A program made the translations under genes and the position numbers. A stretch of 32,938 nucleotides of DNA from Herbaspirillum frisingense (GTDB taxonomy: Bacteria > Pseudomonadota > Gammaproteobacteria > Burkholderiales > Burkholderiaceae_D). The notes under the pieces were generated by a model. The model had not been told where the DNA came from and searched no databases. It was given only the letters and a program-made list of their open reading frames with translations. The DNA lies in assembly GCA_009914615.1 (NCBI GenBank), contig WNDX01000037.1, positions 1-32,938 of the forward strand, in the 5' to 3' direction. Positions 8,390 to 17,049 of the stretch are shown one piece after another; positions within the stretch are counted from its first letter, which is position 1; each line of letters begins with the position of its first letter.

Positions 8390-9103
8390 TTGATCCCGGC
8401 TTCAGTGAATTCCTCCCCCATCAGCAGCGCCCAGACCGGCGTACACGAACAATTGGCCGCGCTGGTCGCGCGCCATGCCGCGCATGCGTTCCGCAAACCC
8501 GTCACCGACTACAACCGGCGCGCCTTCGACGACAGCCTGGCCGCCTGGCGCCTCGTCGGCGAGGCGCCGCTGATTTTCGACACCGGTTGCGGCGTGGGGC
8601 TGTCAACGCTGCATCTGGCGACGCGATATCCCGATCATTTCGTGATCGGCATCGACCAGTCGGCCGACCGGCTGGCGCGCAATACGCACTGGGACGGCCC
8701 CGAACCGGGCAATCTGTGCTTCGTGCGCGCCGATCTCGTGGATTACTGGCGGCTGGCGCTGGAGGCGGGCCTGCGCCCGGCGCGCCACTATTTGCTCTAT
8801 CCGAATCCCTGGCCCAAGATCGGCCATCTGGCGCGACGCTGGCAGGGGCATGCGGTATTTCCGACCATCGTGGCGCTGGGCGGCCGCATCGAATGCCGCA
8901 GCAATTGGCGCATCTACGTCGAAGAATTCGCCGCCGCGCTGGACCAGCTCACCGGCCTGGCGGTCGCCGTGGAGCCCTATGCCACCGATGCGCCGATCAC
9001 GCCCTTCGAGCGCAAATACCTGGCCTCCGGCCATGCGCTGTGGCGCTGCGCCGTTGACCTGGGGGCCGGGGAATTGCGGCCGCACAAGGCCGCCGCGCGC
9101 TGA
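8390..9103 (+). CDS. TrmB-like SAM-dependent methyltransferase
   Basis: A protein of up to 237 residues with a class I methyltransferase fold similar to TrmB, the enzyme that makes 7-methylguanosine at position 46 of tRNA. Seen: SAM-binding DTGCGVGLS (64-72), an acidic second strand IGIDQSADR (87-95), and YPNPWPKIGHLARRW (137-151), matching the PDPWPK..H..RR substrate loop of TrmB. It is more divergent than an ordinary TrmB, so it may be a second paralogue with another target. The start is uncertain: TTG at 8390 or GTG at 8405, neither with a good ribosome site. It lies just after the terminator of the preceding gene and 141 bases before the EamA gene. Confidence 0.8.
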   Translation: MIPASVNSSPISSAQTGVHEQLAALVARHAAHAFRKPVTDYNRRAFDDSLAAWRLVGEAPLIFDTGCGVGLSTLHLATRYPDHFVIGIDQSADRLARNTHWDGPEPGNLCFVRADLVDYWRLALEAGLRPARHYLLYPNPWPKIGHLARRWQGHAVFPTIVALGGRIECRSNWRIYVEEFAAALDQLTGLAVAVEPYATDAPITPFERKYLASGHALWRCAVDLGAGELRPHKAAAR

Positions 9104-9244
9104 CGCGGTATCATCTCGTTTTTCCGCCGCCGGCCTGCGGCGCACTATGTCCGGCGCATGCAGGCGAAACCAGATGACCACGACGATCGCCGCGCCCCGT
9201 TTCGCCCCGCATTTCTCCCCTCCACGCCAGCAGACCGCCCAGCC

Positions 9245-10090
9245 ATGAGCCTCGCCGTGATCGGCCTGGTGCTGGCCGCCGCCCTGCTGCACGCTTCCTG
9301 GAACGCCCTGCTCAAGAGCAGCGCCGACCGCCTGGCCTCGCTGTCGCTGATGACCATCGGCGCCGGCGTGGCTGCCATTCCGCTGGTGATCTGGCGTCCG
9401 CTGCCGCAGGCGGAGAGCTGGTTCTACATCATCCTCTCCGGCATCCTGCACACCGGCTACAACCTGTTCCTGATCCGCGCCTATAAGATCGGTGACTTCG
9501 GTCAGTCCTATCCGATCGCGCGCGGTTCTTCGCCGCTGCTGGTGGCGCTGGGCGCGGCGCTGTTCGCCGGCGAGCAACCGGGGCTCTATACCGTGCTGGG
9601 CATTGCGCTGGTCTCGGCCGGCATCGTCAGCCTGGCCAACCTGCGCAGCATGGGCAAGCGCGAAAACCTGTCCGGCCCGGCCGCGGCCTTCGCCACCGGC
9701 GCCTTCATTGCCGCCTATACGGTCACCGACGGCATCGGCGCGCTCTTGGCGGGTGATTCGATTTCCTATGCCGGCTGGCTGTTCGTGCTGGACAGCATCC
9801 CGCTGGCGCTGATGTATTGGCGCCGACATGGCCGCTCGCCGGTGGCGCTGAACGAACGCGAAACCTGGATCGGCCTGGCCGGGGGCATGATGTCGCTGCT
9901 GGCCTACGGCATCGTGATCTGGGCCGTCACGCTGGCGCCGATGGGGATGGTGTCGGCGCTGCGCGAAACCTCGGTGCTGTTCGCGCTGCTGATCGGCGCG
10001 CTGTTCCTCGGTGAAAGGCTGACGCTGCGGCGCGTGCTGTCCTGCCTGGTGATCGCGGCCGGCGCGGTGGTGCTGGGCATGCGGCACTGA
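9245..10090 (+). CDS. EamA/DMT family transporter
   Basis: A 281-residue integral membrane protein with about ten hydrophobic segments arranged as two EamA repeats, the pattern of the drug/metabolite transporter superfamily. The first repeat starts LVLAAALLHASWNALLKSS and ends near residue 137; the second ends in SVLFALLIGALFLGERLTL, the family's typical end-of-repeat sequence. The ATG at 9245 begins the first helix directly; the longer frame from 9158 adds a polar, low-complexity leader that does not look native. Members move amino acids, nucleotides or other metabolites; the substrate here is unknown. It may share a transcript with the TrmB-like gene upstream and ends at a strong terminator shared with kup. 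Confidence 0.88.
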   Translation: MSLAVIGLVLAAALLHASWNALLKSSADRLASLSLMTIGAGVAAIPLVIWRPLPQAESWFYIILSGILHTGYNLFLIRAYKIGDFGQSYPIARGSSPLLVALGAALFAGEQPGLYTVLGIALVSAGIVSLANLRSMGKRENLSGPAAAFATGAFIAAYTVTDGIGALLAGDSISYAGWLFVLDSIPLALMYWRRHGRSPVALNERETWIGLAGGMMSLLAYGIVIWAVTLAPMGMVSALRETSVLFALLIGALFLGERLTLRRVLSCLVIAAGAVVLGMRH

Positions 10091-10126
10091 ACGCCGCGCC
10101 GCCCGGGCTCGACAGGCCGCATAAAA

Positions 10127-10156
10127 AAAACGGCGATGATTGCTCATCGCCGTTTT
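10127..10156. terminator. Bidirectional terminator between convergent genes
   Basis: Perfect 13-base inverted repeat (10127-10139 with 10144-10156, loop TTGC) flanked by runs of A on the left and T on the right. It can end both the EamA transcript (+) and the kup transcript (-). Confidence 0.93.
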
Positions 10157-10193
10157 TCATTCCACGCCTGATTTCACGCCTGCACAGACGCGA

Positions 10194-12095
10194 TCAGATT
10201 TCCACCTTGGTCCCCAATTCCACCACCCGGTTGGCCGGGATGTTGAAGAAGTCCGAGGGCTTGGCGCCGTTCTGATACATCCAGGCGAACAGGCGCTCGC
10301 GCCACAGCGACATGCCCAGCAGCTTGCTCGGCACCACCGTGTCGCGCGCCAGGAAGAAGGAGGTGTCCATCAGGTCGAAGTGATGGCCGAACTGCTGTTC
10401 GGTCAGCGCCATCACCTTGTTCACTTCCGGCGTTTCCTTGAAGCCGAAGGAGGCGCGCAACAGATAGACGTTGCCGCCGAGGTCCTTCATGGTCAGGCGC
10501 TCGCTGTCGGCCACGTAGGGCACGTCCCAGATACTGATCTTCAGGAAGAACACCCGCTCGTGCAGGATGCGGTTGTGCTTGAGGTTGTGCAGCAGCGCCA
10601 CCGGCACCGTGGCGATATTGCCGGTCATGAACACGGCGGTGCCGCCCACGCGATGCGGCGGGTGCGCCAGCAGGCCTTCGACGAAGGGCTCGATGGGAAT
10701 ACCGTCATCCTTGATGCGCATGCGCAGCAGCATGCGGCCCGAATACCAGGTCATCAACAGGAAGAAGGCCGCGCCGCCGATCACCAGCGGGAACCAGCCG
10801 CCCTCGGTCAGCTTGAGCAGGTTGGCCGCGAAGAAGGCCACGTCCACGATCAGGAAGCAGCCGATCGCGAACACCACCGCCGGCATGCGCCACTTCCAGA
10901 TATGCCGCATCACCACGCCCAGCAGCATGGTCGTCATCACCATGGTGGTGGTCACCGCGACGCCGTAGGCGGCGGCCAGGTTGTCCGATTTCTTGAAAGC
11001 CAGCACCACCGCGAACACCAGCACCAGCAGCATCCAGTTGATCAGCGGGATGTAGATCTGGCCTTGCTCATCCTCGGAGGTATGCAGGATGCGCATGCGT
11101 GGCACGAAGCCCAGCAGGATGGCCTGGCTGGTCAGCGAGAAGGCGCCCGAGATCACCGCTTGCGAGGCGATCACCGTGGCGCAGGTGGACAGCAGCACCA
11201 TGGGCAGCACCAGCGGCTCGGGCACCATCAGGTAGAACGGGTTCTTGATCGCTTCCGGGTTGGCGATCAGGTTGGCGCCCTGGCCGAAATAGTTGATCAG
11301 CAGCGCCGGCATCACGGTAAAGATCCACGCGTAACGGATGGGCTTGATACCGAAGTGGCCCATGTCGGCATACAGCGCCTCGGCGCCGGTCAGCACCAGC
11401 ACCACAGAGCCCAGCACGATGAAGGCCTGCAGCGAGTGGTCGGCCATGAAGCGCACGGCGTAGTAGGGATTGATCGCCACCAGCACTTCCGGCGCCTTGG
11501 TGATGTTGTACAGCCCCAGCAGCGCCAGCGACAGGAACCAGACGAACATCACCGGCCCGAAGAAGCGGCCCACCACGCTGGTGCCGTGGCGCTGGATCAG
11601 GAACAGCACCACCACGATGATCAGCGTCAGGGGGATCACCACGTGCGCGGTCTGCGGCGCGGCGATCTCCAGTCCCTCCACCGCCGACAGCACCGAGATG
11701 GCCGGCGTGATCACCACGTCGCCATAGAACATGCAGGCGCCGAACACGCCCAGCATCATGAGCATCTTGGCGCGCGGCGAGCCCGAGACGGCCGACCGCA
11801 GCGACAGCGCCATCAGCGCCAGCACGCCGCCTTCGCCGTTGTTATCGGCGCGCAGCACGAACAACACGTACTTCACGGTGACCACGATCGTGATGGCCCA
11901 GAACAGCATGGAGATGATGCCCAGCACCGCGTCGGGGGAGAAAGCGATGCCGTGGTCGGGGCTGAAGCATTCCTTGAGCGCGTACAACGGACTGGTGCCG
12001 ATGTCGCCGAACACCACGCCCAGCGCGGCCAGCGTGATCAGGTGCAGCTTCTGCGAACGGAAGGAAAGACTTGGATTGGTGTGAGACGAACTCAT
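10194..12095 (-). CDS. kup: Low-affinity potassium transporter Kup
   Basis: A 633-residue protein of the KUP/HAK/KT family (E. coli Kup is 622 residues), a potassium-proton symporter of the inner membrane. The hallmark [11 protein letters not shown] is at residues 30-40 in the first membrane helix, and the conserved [24 protein letters not shown] region follows in parts (about 115-140). About twelve hydrophobic segments fill residues 18-450; the remaining ~180 residues form the cytoplasmic tail ending GTKVEI. The start at 12095 has an AGGGAG ribosome site four bases away. It is transcribed alone, away from the ABC importer operon. No potassium-sensing riboswitch was recognised in its leader. 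Confidence 0.96.
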   Translation of the reverse strand: MSSSHTNPSLSFRSQKLHLITLAALGVVFGDIGTSPLYALKECFSPDHGIAFSPDAVLGIISMLFWAITIVVTVKYVLFVLRADNNGEGGVLALMALSLRSAVSGSPRAKMLMMLGVFGACMFYGDVVITPAISVLSAVEGLEIAAPQTAHVVIPLTLIIVVVLFLIQRHGTSVVGRFFGPVMFVWFLSLALLGLYNITKAPEVLVAINPYYAVRFMADHSLQAFIVLGSVVLVLTGAEALYADMGHFGIKPIRYAWIFTVMPALLINYFGQGANLIANPEAIKNPFYLMVPEPLVLPMVLLSTCATVIASQAVISGAFSLTSQAILLGFVPRMRILHTSEDEQGQIYIPLINWMLLVLVFAVVLAFKKSDNLAAAYGVAVTTTMVMTTMLLGVVMRHIWKWRMPAVVFAIGCFLIVDVAFFAANLLKLTEGGWFPLVIGGAAFFLLMTWYSGRMLLRMRIKDDGIPIEPFVEGLLAHPPHRVGGTAVFMTGNIATVPVALLHNLKHNRILHERVFFLKISIWDVPYVADSERLTMKDLGGNVYLLRASFGFKETPEVNKVMALTEQQFGHHFDLMDTSFFLARDTVVPSKLLGMSLWRERLFAWMYQNGAKPSDFFNIPANRVVELGTKVEI

Positions 12096-12427
12096 CGGGC
12101 TCCCTTTGCTTCTTTAAATTGTTGCCGGCGGGCCGAGGTCTGATAGGAGATTTGCCAAAAAAAGCGGCAATCGGGCCGTCTGTCCGGGCAGGAGGCGTAC
12201 TTTATCGCACTCTACCTGCGGTGCGATCAAAATGCCCGGCCCGTGCCGAAGTCGTTGCGCCGCCGCCTCTCTGCCGCCACCCCAAACTTGACAGCGGGGC
12301 AATATGGCGGTTCCGGATTTGCCAACGCGCGGGAATCGCGGCCACCCCGCATTGCATGGTCCAAACCCTTGCCGTACCAGGCTTTACGGCCTATGCGCGG
12401 CTCTCATATGGATATGCGGTAATCGAG
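12096..12427. other. Divergent intergenic region, kup side
   Basis: This part of the 455-base gap contains no credible gene. It holds an inverted repeat with 7-base arms ATCGCAC/GTGCGAT (12204-12210 and 12221-12227). On the minus strand a TTGCCG followed after 19 bases by TATCAG (around 12130-12160) is a weak candidate promoter for kup. Confidence 0.35.
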
Positions 12428-12457
12428 TTTTTCTTTCTTCGGCTCCCTTTATATACT
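12428..12457 (+). promoter_or_regulatory. Candidate promoter of the ABC importer operon
   Basis: A TATACT -10 hexamer (12452-12457) stands 18 bases after TTTTTC (12428-12433), giving a plausible sigma-70 promoter and a leader of about 85 bases. An inverted repeat GAACCG/CGGTTC (12471-12476 and 12493-12498) lies in that leader. The local AT-rich stretch is conspicuous in otherwise GC-rich DNA. Confidence 0.5.
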
Positions 12458-12550
12458 CTGAACGAATAAAGAACCGCAGTTTTCCTCCAAGACGGTTCTA
12501 AGCCAACCCCGCCGGCCATCCCGGCCCGCCATCCAACGGAACAGGACACC

Positions 12551-13591
12551 ATGAAAACAGTTCGCCCCGCGCCGGGACGTCTCCGGCGCCTCATTACCCA
12601 TACCCTGGCCGGCAGCCTGGCCTTATCGCTGCTGGGCGCCCCGCTCGCAGCCCGCGCCGAAGGACAACTGCGCATCGCCGAACAGTTCGGCATCGTCTAT
12701 CTGCTGCTCAACGTGGCGCAAGACCAGCAACTGATCGAAAAGCACGGCAAGGCCGCCGGCGTCGATATCAAGGTCGAATGGCTCAAGCTCTCCGGCGGCT
12801 CGGCGGTCAACGACGCCCTGCTGTCGGGTTCGGTCGATATCGCCGGCGCCGGCGTGGGGCCGCTGCTGACCATCTGGGACCGCACATACGGCAAGCAGAA
12901 CGTGCGCGGCGTGGCTTCGCTGGGCAATTTCCCGTATTACCTGGTCAGCAACAATCCGAACGTGAAGACCATTGCCGACTTCACCGAGAAAGACCGCATC
13001 GCCCTGCCGGCGGTCGGCGTCTCGGTGCAGTCGCGCGTGTTGCAATTCGCCTCTGCCAAGCTGTGGGGCGACGCCCAGTACAACAAGCTGGACAAGATCA
13101 GCATCGCCGTGCCGCACCCGGACGCCACCGCCGCCATCATCAGCGGCGGCACCGAGATCACCGGCCACTTCGGCAATCCGCCGTTCCAGGAGCAGGAACT
13201 GGCCGGCAATCCCAAGGCGCATATCGTGCTGAACTCCTATCAGGTGCTGGGTGGCCCCTCCTCGGCCACGGTGCTGTACGCCACCGAGAAATTCCGGCGC
13301 GACAATCCCAAGACCTATGGCGCCTTCGTCGGTGCGCTGGATGAAGCGGCCAGGTTCATCTCCGCCAATCCGGAAAAGGCAGCCGACATCTACCTGAAGG
13401 TCAACAAGGGCAATACCGACCGCAAGCTGTTGCTGCAAATCATCAAGAATCCCGAGGTGCAGTTCAAGATCGGCCCGCAGAACACCTATGGCCTGGCCGA
13501 ATTCATGCATCGCGTGGGCGCCATCAAGAACAAGCCGGCGTCGGTGAAGGATTATTTCTTCGACGATGCCCACATCCAGGGAGGCAGTTGA
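12551..13591 (+). CDS. ABC importer substrate-binding protein, NMT1/SsuA type (copy 1)
   Basis: A 346-residue periplasmic binding protein of the NMT1/THI5-like class used by nitrate, sulfonate and taurine importers. A signal peptide with a basic start and hydrophobic core ends in AARAEG (about residue 36). The mature protein starts LRIAEQFGIVYLLLNV, then follows the pattern of the class: LSSGSVDIAGAG-like strand, PHPDATAAI, and the conserved FxNPPF-type loop GHFGNPPFQEQEL. It is the first gene of a four-gene operon and is followed after one base by a close paralogue (roughly 55-60 percent identical by eye over the mature part). An AGGA lies five bases before the ATG. The ligand cannot be read; a sulfonate or similar organic anion is the class expectation. 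Confidence 0.9.
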   Translation: MKTVRPAPGRLRRLITHTLAGSLALSLLGAPLAARAEGQLRIAEQFGIVYLLLNVAQDQQLIEKHGKAAGVDIKVEWLKLSGGSAVNDALLSGSVDIAGAGVGPLLTIWDRTYGKQNVRGVASLGNFPYYLVSNNPNVKTIADFTEKDRIALPAVGVSVQSRVLQFASAKLWGDAQYNKLDKISIAVPHPDATAAIISGGTEITGHFGNPPFQEQELAGNPKAHIVLNSYQVLGGPSSATVLYATEKFRRDNPKTYGAFVGALDEAARFISANPEKAADIYLKVNKGNTDRKLLLQIIKNPEVQFKIGPQNTYGLAEFMHRVGAIKNKPASVKDYFFDDAHIQGGS

Positions 13592-13592
13592 C

Positions 13593-14600
13593 ATGCGATT
13601 CGCACGCGCACTCCTGCCGGCGCTGGCCGCCGGCCTGCTCACACTGACCCTCGCAGCCCCGGCCCATGCCGAAGGACAGATCCGCATCGCCCAGCAGTTC
13701 GGCATCGGCTACCTGATCCTGGACGTGGTGCAGGATCAGAAGCTGATCGAGAAATACGGCAAGCAGGAAGGCATCGATATCAAGGTCGAATGGACCAGCC
13801 TGTCCGGCGCCACCGGCATGAACGAAGCGCTGCTGGCCGGCGCGCTGGACGTGGTCTCGGCCGGCGCGCCGCCGGCGCTGGTATTGTGGGACCGCACGCG
13901 CGGCCGCCAGAACGTCAAGGCCATCGCCTCGCTGGGCTCGATGCCCAACTACCTGCTGTCCAATAATCCCAAGGTGACCAGCGTCAAGGACTTCAGCGAC
14001 AAGGACCGCATCGCGGTGCCGGCCGCCGGCGTCGGCTTCCAGTCGCGCACGCTGCAGATCGAAACCGCCAGGCTCTATGGCAAGGCCGATTACAAGCGCT
14101 TCGACAGCATCACCGTCAGCCTCTCGCACCCGGACGCCACCGCCGCGCTGATCGCCGGCGGCTCCGAGATCAACGCCCACTTCTCCAGCCCGCCCTTCCA
14201 GTACCAGGCGCTGGAAAACAAGAACGTGCACAAGGTGATCAGCTCCTACGACATCCTGGGTGGCCCGGCCAGCTTCAACTTCCTGTACACCACGCAGAAA
14301 TTCCACGACGAGAATCCCAAGACCTATCGCGCCTTCTACAACGCGCTGGTGGAAGCCGCCGACTTCATCCGTCACAACAAGGCCAAGGCGGCCGACACCT
14401 TCATCCGCGTGCAGAAATCCAAGCTGGCGCCGGAGTTCGTGCGCAAGATCGTCGAGGATCCGGAAATCAACTTCACCGTCTCTCCCGAGCGCAGCTTCGT
14501 CTATGCCGAAAAGCTGCATGACATCGGCGTGCTGAAAAACCGCGCCGCGTCGTGGAAGGACTACTTCTTCGAGGAAGCCTATGCACAACCCGGCAGCTGA
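13593..14600 (+). CDS. ABC importer substrate-binding protein, NMT1/SsuA type (copy 2)
   Basis: A 335-residue paralogue of the preceding protein, with a signal peptide ending AHAEG (about residue 26). It begins IRIAQQFGIGYLILDV and keeps SHPDATAALIAGGSEI and the end pattern WKDYFFEEAY seen as KDYFFDDAH in copy 1. The ATG at 13593 is set one base after the previous stop with a GGGAGG ribosome site just upstream; the longer frame from 13566 overlaps copy 1. Its 3' end overlaps the ATPase gene by 20 bases. Two binding proteins sharing one ATPase and one permease suggest either two ligands or one recent duplication under divergence; residues around the presumed ligand pocket differ between copies. 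Confidence 0.9.
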   Translation: MRFARALLPALAAGLLTLTLAAPAHAEGQIRIAQQFGIGYLILDVVQDQKLIEKYGKQEGIDIKVEWTSLSGATGMNEALLAGALDVVSAGAPPALVLWDRTRGRQNVKAIASLGSMPNYLLSNNPKVTSVKDFSDKDRIAVPAAGVGFQSRTLQIETARLYGKADYKRFDSITVSLSHPDATAALIAGGSEINAHFSSPPFQYQALENKNVHKVISSYDILGGPASFNFLYTTQKFHDENPKTYRAFYNALVEAADFIRHNKAKAADTFIRVQKSKLAPEFVRKIVEDPEINFTVSPERSFVYAEKLHDIGVLKNRAASWKDYFFEEAYAQPGS

Positions 14601-15462
14601 AACCGCCCGCGTCTCGGCCGCGGCCGCAGCCGGCTTCAAGCCGCTGCTGCAGGTCGATCGCCTGAGCCTGCAATACCGCAGCGCCACCGCCGTGGTGCAG
14701 GCCACGCATGAAGTCAGCTTCGACGTCCATCCGGCCGATCGCTTCGTGCTGCTGGGACCGTCGGGCTGCGGCAAGTCCAGCCTGTTGAAATCGGTGGCCG
14801 GGTTCCTGCCGCCGGCCTCGGGCGAGATCCGCCTGGACGGCCAGACGGTGCGTCAGCCAGGTCCCGACCGCATCGTGGTGTTCCAGGAATTCGACCAGCT
14901 CCCGCCATGGAAGACGGTGCTGCAGAACGTCATGTTTCCGCTGCTGGCCTCCAAGACGCTGGGCCGCTGCGAAGCCGCCGAACGCGCGCGGCACTATCTG
15001 GACAAAGTCGGCCTGGCGCGCTTCGCCGACGCCTACCCGCACACGCTCTCCGGCGGCATGAAAGCGCGCGTGGCCATCGCCCGCGCGCTGGCCATGCAGC
15101 CCAAGATGCTACTCATGGACGAGCCCTTCGCCGCGCTCGATGCGCTGACCCGCCGCAAGATGCAGGAAGAGCTGCTGGCGCTGTGGGACGAGGTGCGCTT
15201 CACGCTGCTGTTCGTCACGCACTCCATCGAAGAAGCGCTGGTGGTGGGCAACCGCATCCTGCTGCTCTCGCCCCACCCCGGCCGCGTGCGCGCCGAGATC
15301 AACAGCCACCAGTACGACCTCACCAGTCTGGGCGGCGCCGGCTTCCAGCAGACCGCGCAACGCATCCACCGGCTGCTGTTCGACGAAAGCGACGCCTCCA
15401 GCGCGGCCGCCACGGCCGCCGCACAACCGATCAACTTCGGCGACGTACGCTTCTCCTACTGA
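14581..15462 (+). CDS. ABC importer ATPase, nitrate/sulfonate/taurine type
   Basis: A 293-residue cytoplasmic ATPase that powers the importer. Seen: Walker A GPSGCGKSS (59-67), Q-loop glutamine 102 in VFQEFDQL, signature LSGGM (156-160), Walker B MLLMDEP with catalytic Glu181, D-loop ALD, and switch His214 in FVTHSIEEA. The signature reads LSGGM rather than LSGGQ, common in this subfamily. A 20-residue Ala-rich N-terminus and a C-terminal tail of ~60 residues extend the core. The ATG at 14581 is the only one upstream of the domain and overlaps the binding-protein gene by 20 bases, so translation is probably coupled. The closest named relatives are SsuB and TauB. Confidence 0.92.
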   Translation: MHNPAAETARVSAAAAAGFKPLLQVDRLSLQYRSATAVVQATHEVSFDVHPADRFVLLGPSGCGKSSLLKSVAGFLPPASGEIRLDGQTVRQPGPDRIVVFQEFDQLPPWKTVLQNVMFPLLASKTLGRCEAAERARHYLDKVGLARFADAYPHTLSGGMKARVAIARALAMQPKMLLMDEPFAALDALTRRKMQEELLALWDEVRFTLLFVTHSIEEALVVGNRILLLSPHPGRVRAEINSHQYDLTSLGGAGFQQTAQRIHRLLFDESDASSAAATAAAQPINFGDVRFSY

Positions 15463-15486
15463 GCGCCGCGCCACAGGAACACCGCC

Positions 15487-16353
15487 ATGAGCCTCACACC
15501 ACCTGTCCGCGACGAATACGAAATCCCGCTGGCGCCGCTGCCCGGCCTGGTGCTGGAACGCCAGTTCTCGCTCCCGCGCCGCATCTGGCAGCAGGCGTGG
15601 ATACGCAAGGGCCTGATCCTGGTTCTGCTGGCGCTGATCTGGGAAGGCATCGGGCGCTGGCAAGACAACGACCTGCTGCTCCCCACCTTCCTCCAGACCG
15701 CGCAAGCCTTCGTCGACGGCATCGCCAGCGGCGAACTGTTCAACAAGACCTGGCTGTCGCTGCAAGTGCTGCTGAAAGCCTACGCGCTGGGCATCATCGC
15801 CGCCTTCGTCCTCACCACACTGGCCGTCTCCACCCAATTCGGCCGCGACCTGCTGGGCACGCTGACCTCGATGTTCAACCCGCTGCCGGCGATCGCCCTG
15901 CTGCCGATTGCGCTGCTCTGGTTCGGCCTGGGCGAAGGCAGCCTGATCTTCGTGCTGGTGCATTCGGTACTGTGGGCGCTCGCGGTCAACACCTACGCCG
16001 GCTTCCTCGGCGTCTCCGACACGCTGCGCATGGCGGGTCGCAACTACGGGTTGCGCGGCCTGTCCTTCGTGCTGCAGGTGCTGGTGCCGGCGGCGCTCCC
16101 CTCCATCCTCGCCGGCCTGCGCATCGGCTGGGCCTTCGCCTGGCGCACGCTGATCGCCGCCGAACTGGTATTCGGCGCCACCAGCGGCAAAGGCGGGCTG
16201 GGCTGGTACATCTTCCAGAACCGCAATGAACTCTATACCGACAAGGTCTTCGCCGGACTGGCGATGGTGATCATCATCGGCTTGCTGGTGGAGAACCTGG
16301 TGTTCAACACGTTGGAGCGGGTGACGGTGAAACGGTGGGGGATGCAGCGGTGA
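15487..16353 (+). CDS. ABC importer permease, nitrate/sulfonate/taurine type
   Basis: A 288-residue inner-membrane permease with about six hydrophobic segments following a ~40-residue cytoplasmic N-terminus. The EAA-like coupling loop appears as AGRNYGLRGLSFVLQVLVPA then ALPSILAGLRIG (about 180-215), which docks on the ATPase. The SMFNPLPAIALLPIALLWFGLG stretch, shown here in two overlapping pieces SMFNPLPAIALLP and PIALLWFGLG, is typical of SsuC/TauC-type permeases. It is 24 bases after the ATPase gene, with an AGGA about nine bases before the ATG. As the only permease gene it would act as a homodimer. It is the last gene of the operon; no strong terminator follows at once. Confidence 0.92.
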   Translation: MSLTPPVRDEYEIPLAPLPGLVLERQFSLPRRIWQQAWIRKGLILVLLALIWEGIGRWQDNDLLLPTFLQTAQAFVDGIASGELFNKTWLSLQVLLKAYALGIIAAFVLTTLAVSTQFGRDLLGTLTSMFNPLPAIALLPIALLWFGLGEGSLIFVLVHSVLWALAVNTYAGFLGVSDTLRMAGRNYGLRGLSFVLQVLVPAALPSILAGLRIGWAFAWRTLIAAELVFGATSGKGGLGWYIFQNRNELYTDKVFAGLAMVIIIGLLVENLVFNTLERVTVKRWGMQR

Positions 16354-16478
16354 TGGTGGTATTCAATCTCGCTGGAATGGAGGGGGGGTTGGTCAAGAAC
16401 GATTTGATCGGTTTTACGGCGTGTTGTCGCGATGGTGGCCAGGACTTGGTGTGTTTCGGGCGACCTTGATGCGCAACA

Positions 16479-16512
16479 AACGTCACCGGGTTCCGGCCCG
16501 CGCCGGGACGAC
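16479..16512 (-). repeat. REP-like 34-base repeat, unit A
   Basis: Read on the minus strand it begins GTCGTCC, forms a 5-base stem CCGGC/GCCGG around a GCGG loop, and ends GGTGACGTT. It aligns without gaps to units B and C over all 34 positions. Confidence 0.75.
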
Positions 16513-16555
16513 GGAGGTGGTGGGAAGGTAACCGGTCGTGACCACTCTCCTACCT

Positions 16556-16589
16556 GTCGTCCTGACGAAAGTCAGGATCCAGTGTCGTT
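16556..16589 (+). repeat. REP-like 34-base repeat, unit B
   Basis: Begins GTCGTCC, has a perfect 6-base stem CCTGAC/GTCAGG around a GAAA loop (16561-16576), and ends in AGTGTCGTT. It is in head-to-head orientation with unit A and tail-to-tail with unit C. Confidence 0.78.
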
Positions 16590-16611
16590 CTGCGGACACG
16601 GAAGCACGACG

Positions 16612-16645
16612 AACATCACGGGATCCCTGGCTTGCGCCGGACGCC
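16612..16645 (-). repeat. REP-like 34-base repeat, unit C
   Basis: Read on the minus strand it begins GGCGTCC, has a short GGC/GCC stem around a GCAA loop with a bulged A, and ends GGATCCCGTGATGTT. It shares the GGATCC and the closing GTT with unit B. Confidence 0.72.
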
Positions 16646-16740
16646 GGAGTGGGTGGAAGCCCAGTCGATTCCAGCACCGCCTTGGCCGGCCTTGCGCATT
16701 CTTCCACGCGTCGTCTATGCGCGCCCGCATGGCCGGCCGC

Positions 16741-16761
16741 AAAAAAACCGGGCCACGGCCC
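16741..16761 (-). terminator. Intrinsic terminator of the small minus-strand gene
   Basis: On the minus strand a GGGC-CGTG-GCCC hairpin is followed by GG and seven T residues, directly behind the stop codon of the gene at 16762-17001. Confidence 0.7.
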
Positions 16762-17001
16762 CTACTTCCTCCCCACCCCTTCCAAAATAGCCAAGGTCTC
16801 CCGAAAGGCCGCCTCGACCACCGCGTGATCGGGCACGCCAGGATCCAACCTCAACCAATCCTGCCGCACCCCCGCGGTGATCTCCGCTACGCTCGCATAG
16901 CCATCCGCATCCAGCCGCTGCAATAGCATCAACACCAGATACCGCAACGCAGCCACCTGCGCCCGAATCGCATCGGGCGAAACATCGACTTGCCGGTCCA
17001 T
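16762..17001 (-). CDS. Small protein of unknown function
   Basis: A 79-residue protein that I do not recognise. It starts MDRQVDVSPDAIRAQVAALR and is predicted to be mostly alpha-helical, with no signal peptide, membrane segment or cysteine. The coding case rests on a good GGGAGAG ribosome site five bases before the ATG, the terminator directly behind the stop codon, and the helical, amphipathic look of the product. It is 48 bases downstream of ogt on the same strand and may be co-transcribed with it, which would place it in the alkylation-repair unit, but no sequence feature links it to repair. Confidence 0.68.
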   Translation of the reverse strand: MDRQVDVSPDAIRAQVAALRYLVLMLLQRLDADGYASVAEITAGVRQDWLRLDPGVPDHAVVEAAFRETLAILEGVGRK

Positions 17002-17049
17002 GACAGCTCTCCCTTACTCTCCGTTAATGGGCAAACACCCAAGGAAGCA

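Larger units (their letters stand above)
16354..16740. other. Non-coding stretch carrying REP-like repeats
   Basis: No credible gene is seen between the ABC permease and the small minus-strand gene. The middle of the stretch is filled by three related 34-base palindromic units, listed separately; the flanks show nothing recognisable. Confidence 0.7.

Noticed and set aside
8603-10147. A 514-codon minus-strand open frame opposite the TrmB-like and EamA genes
   Set aside because: Shadow frame; both plus-strand genes have clear family motifs.
10140-12143. A 667-codon open frame on the plus strand opposite kup, rich in His, Gln and Arg
   Set aside because: It is the antisense shadow of a clear kup gene; the composition is what GC-rich third positions produce on the other strand, and no family sequence or ribosome site is seen.
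12096-12550. A nucleotide- or potassium-responsive riboswitch upstream of kup
   Set aside because: Only short isolated hairpins are present; no known riboswitch core could be recognised.
16479-16645. The repeat cluster as a CRISPR array
   Set aside because: The units alternate in orientation, are spaced unevenly, differ in sequence and there are no cas genes in the window.
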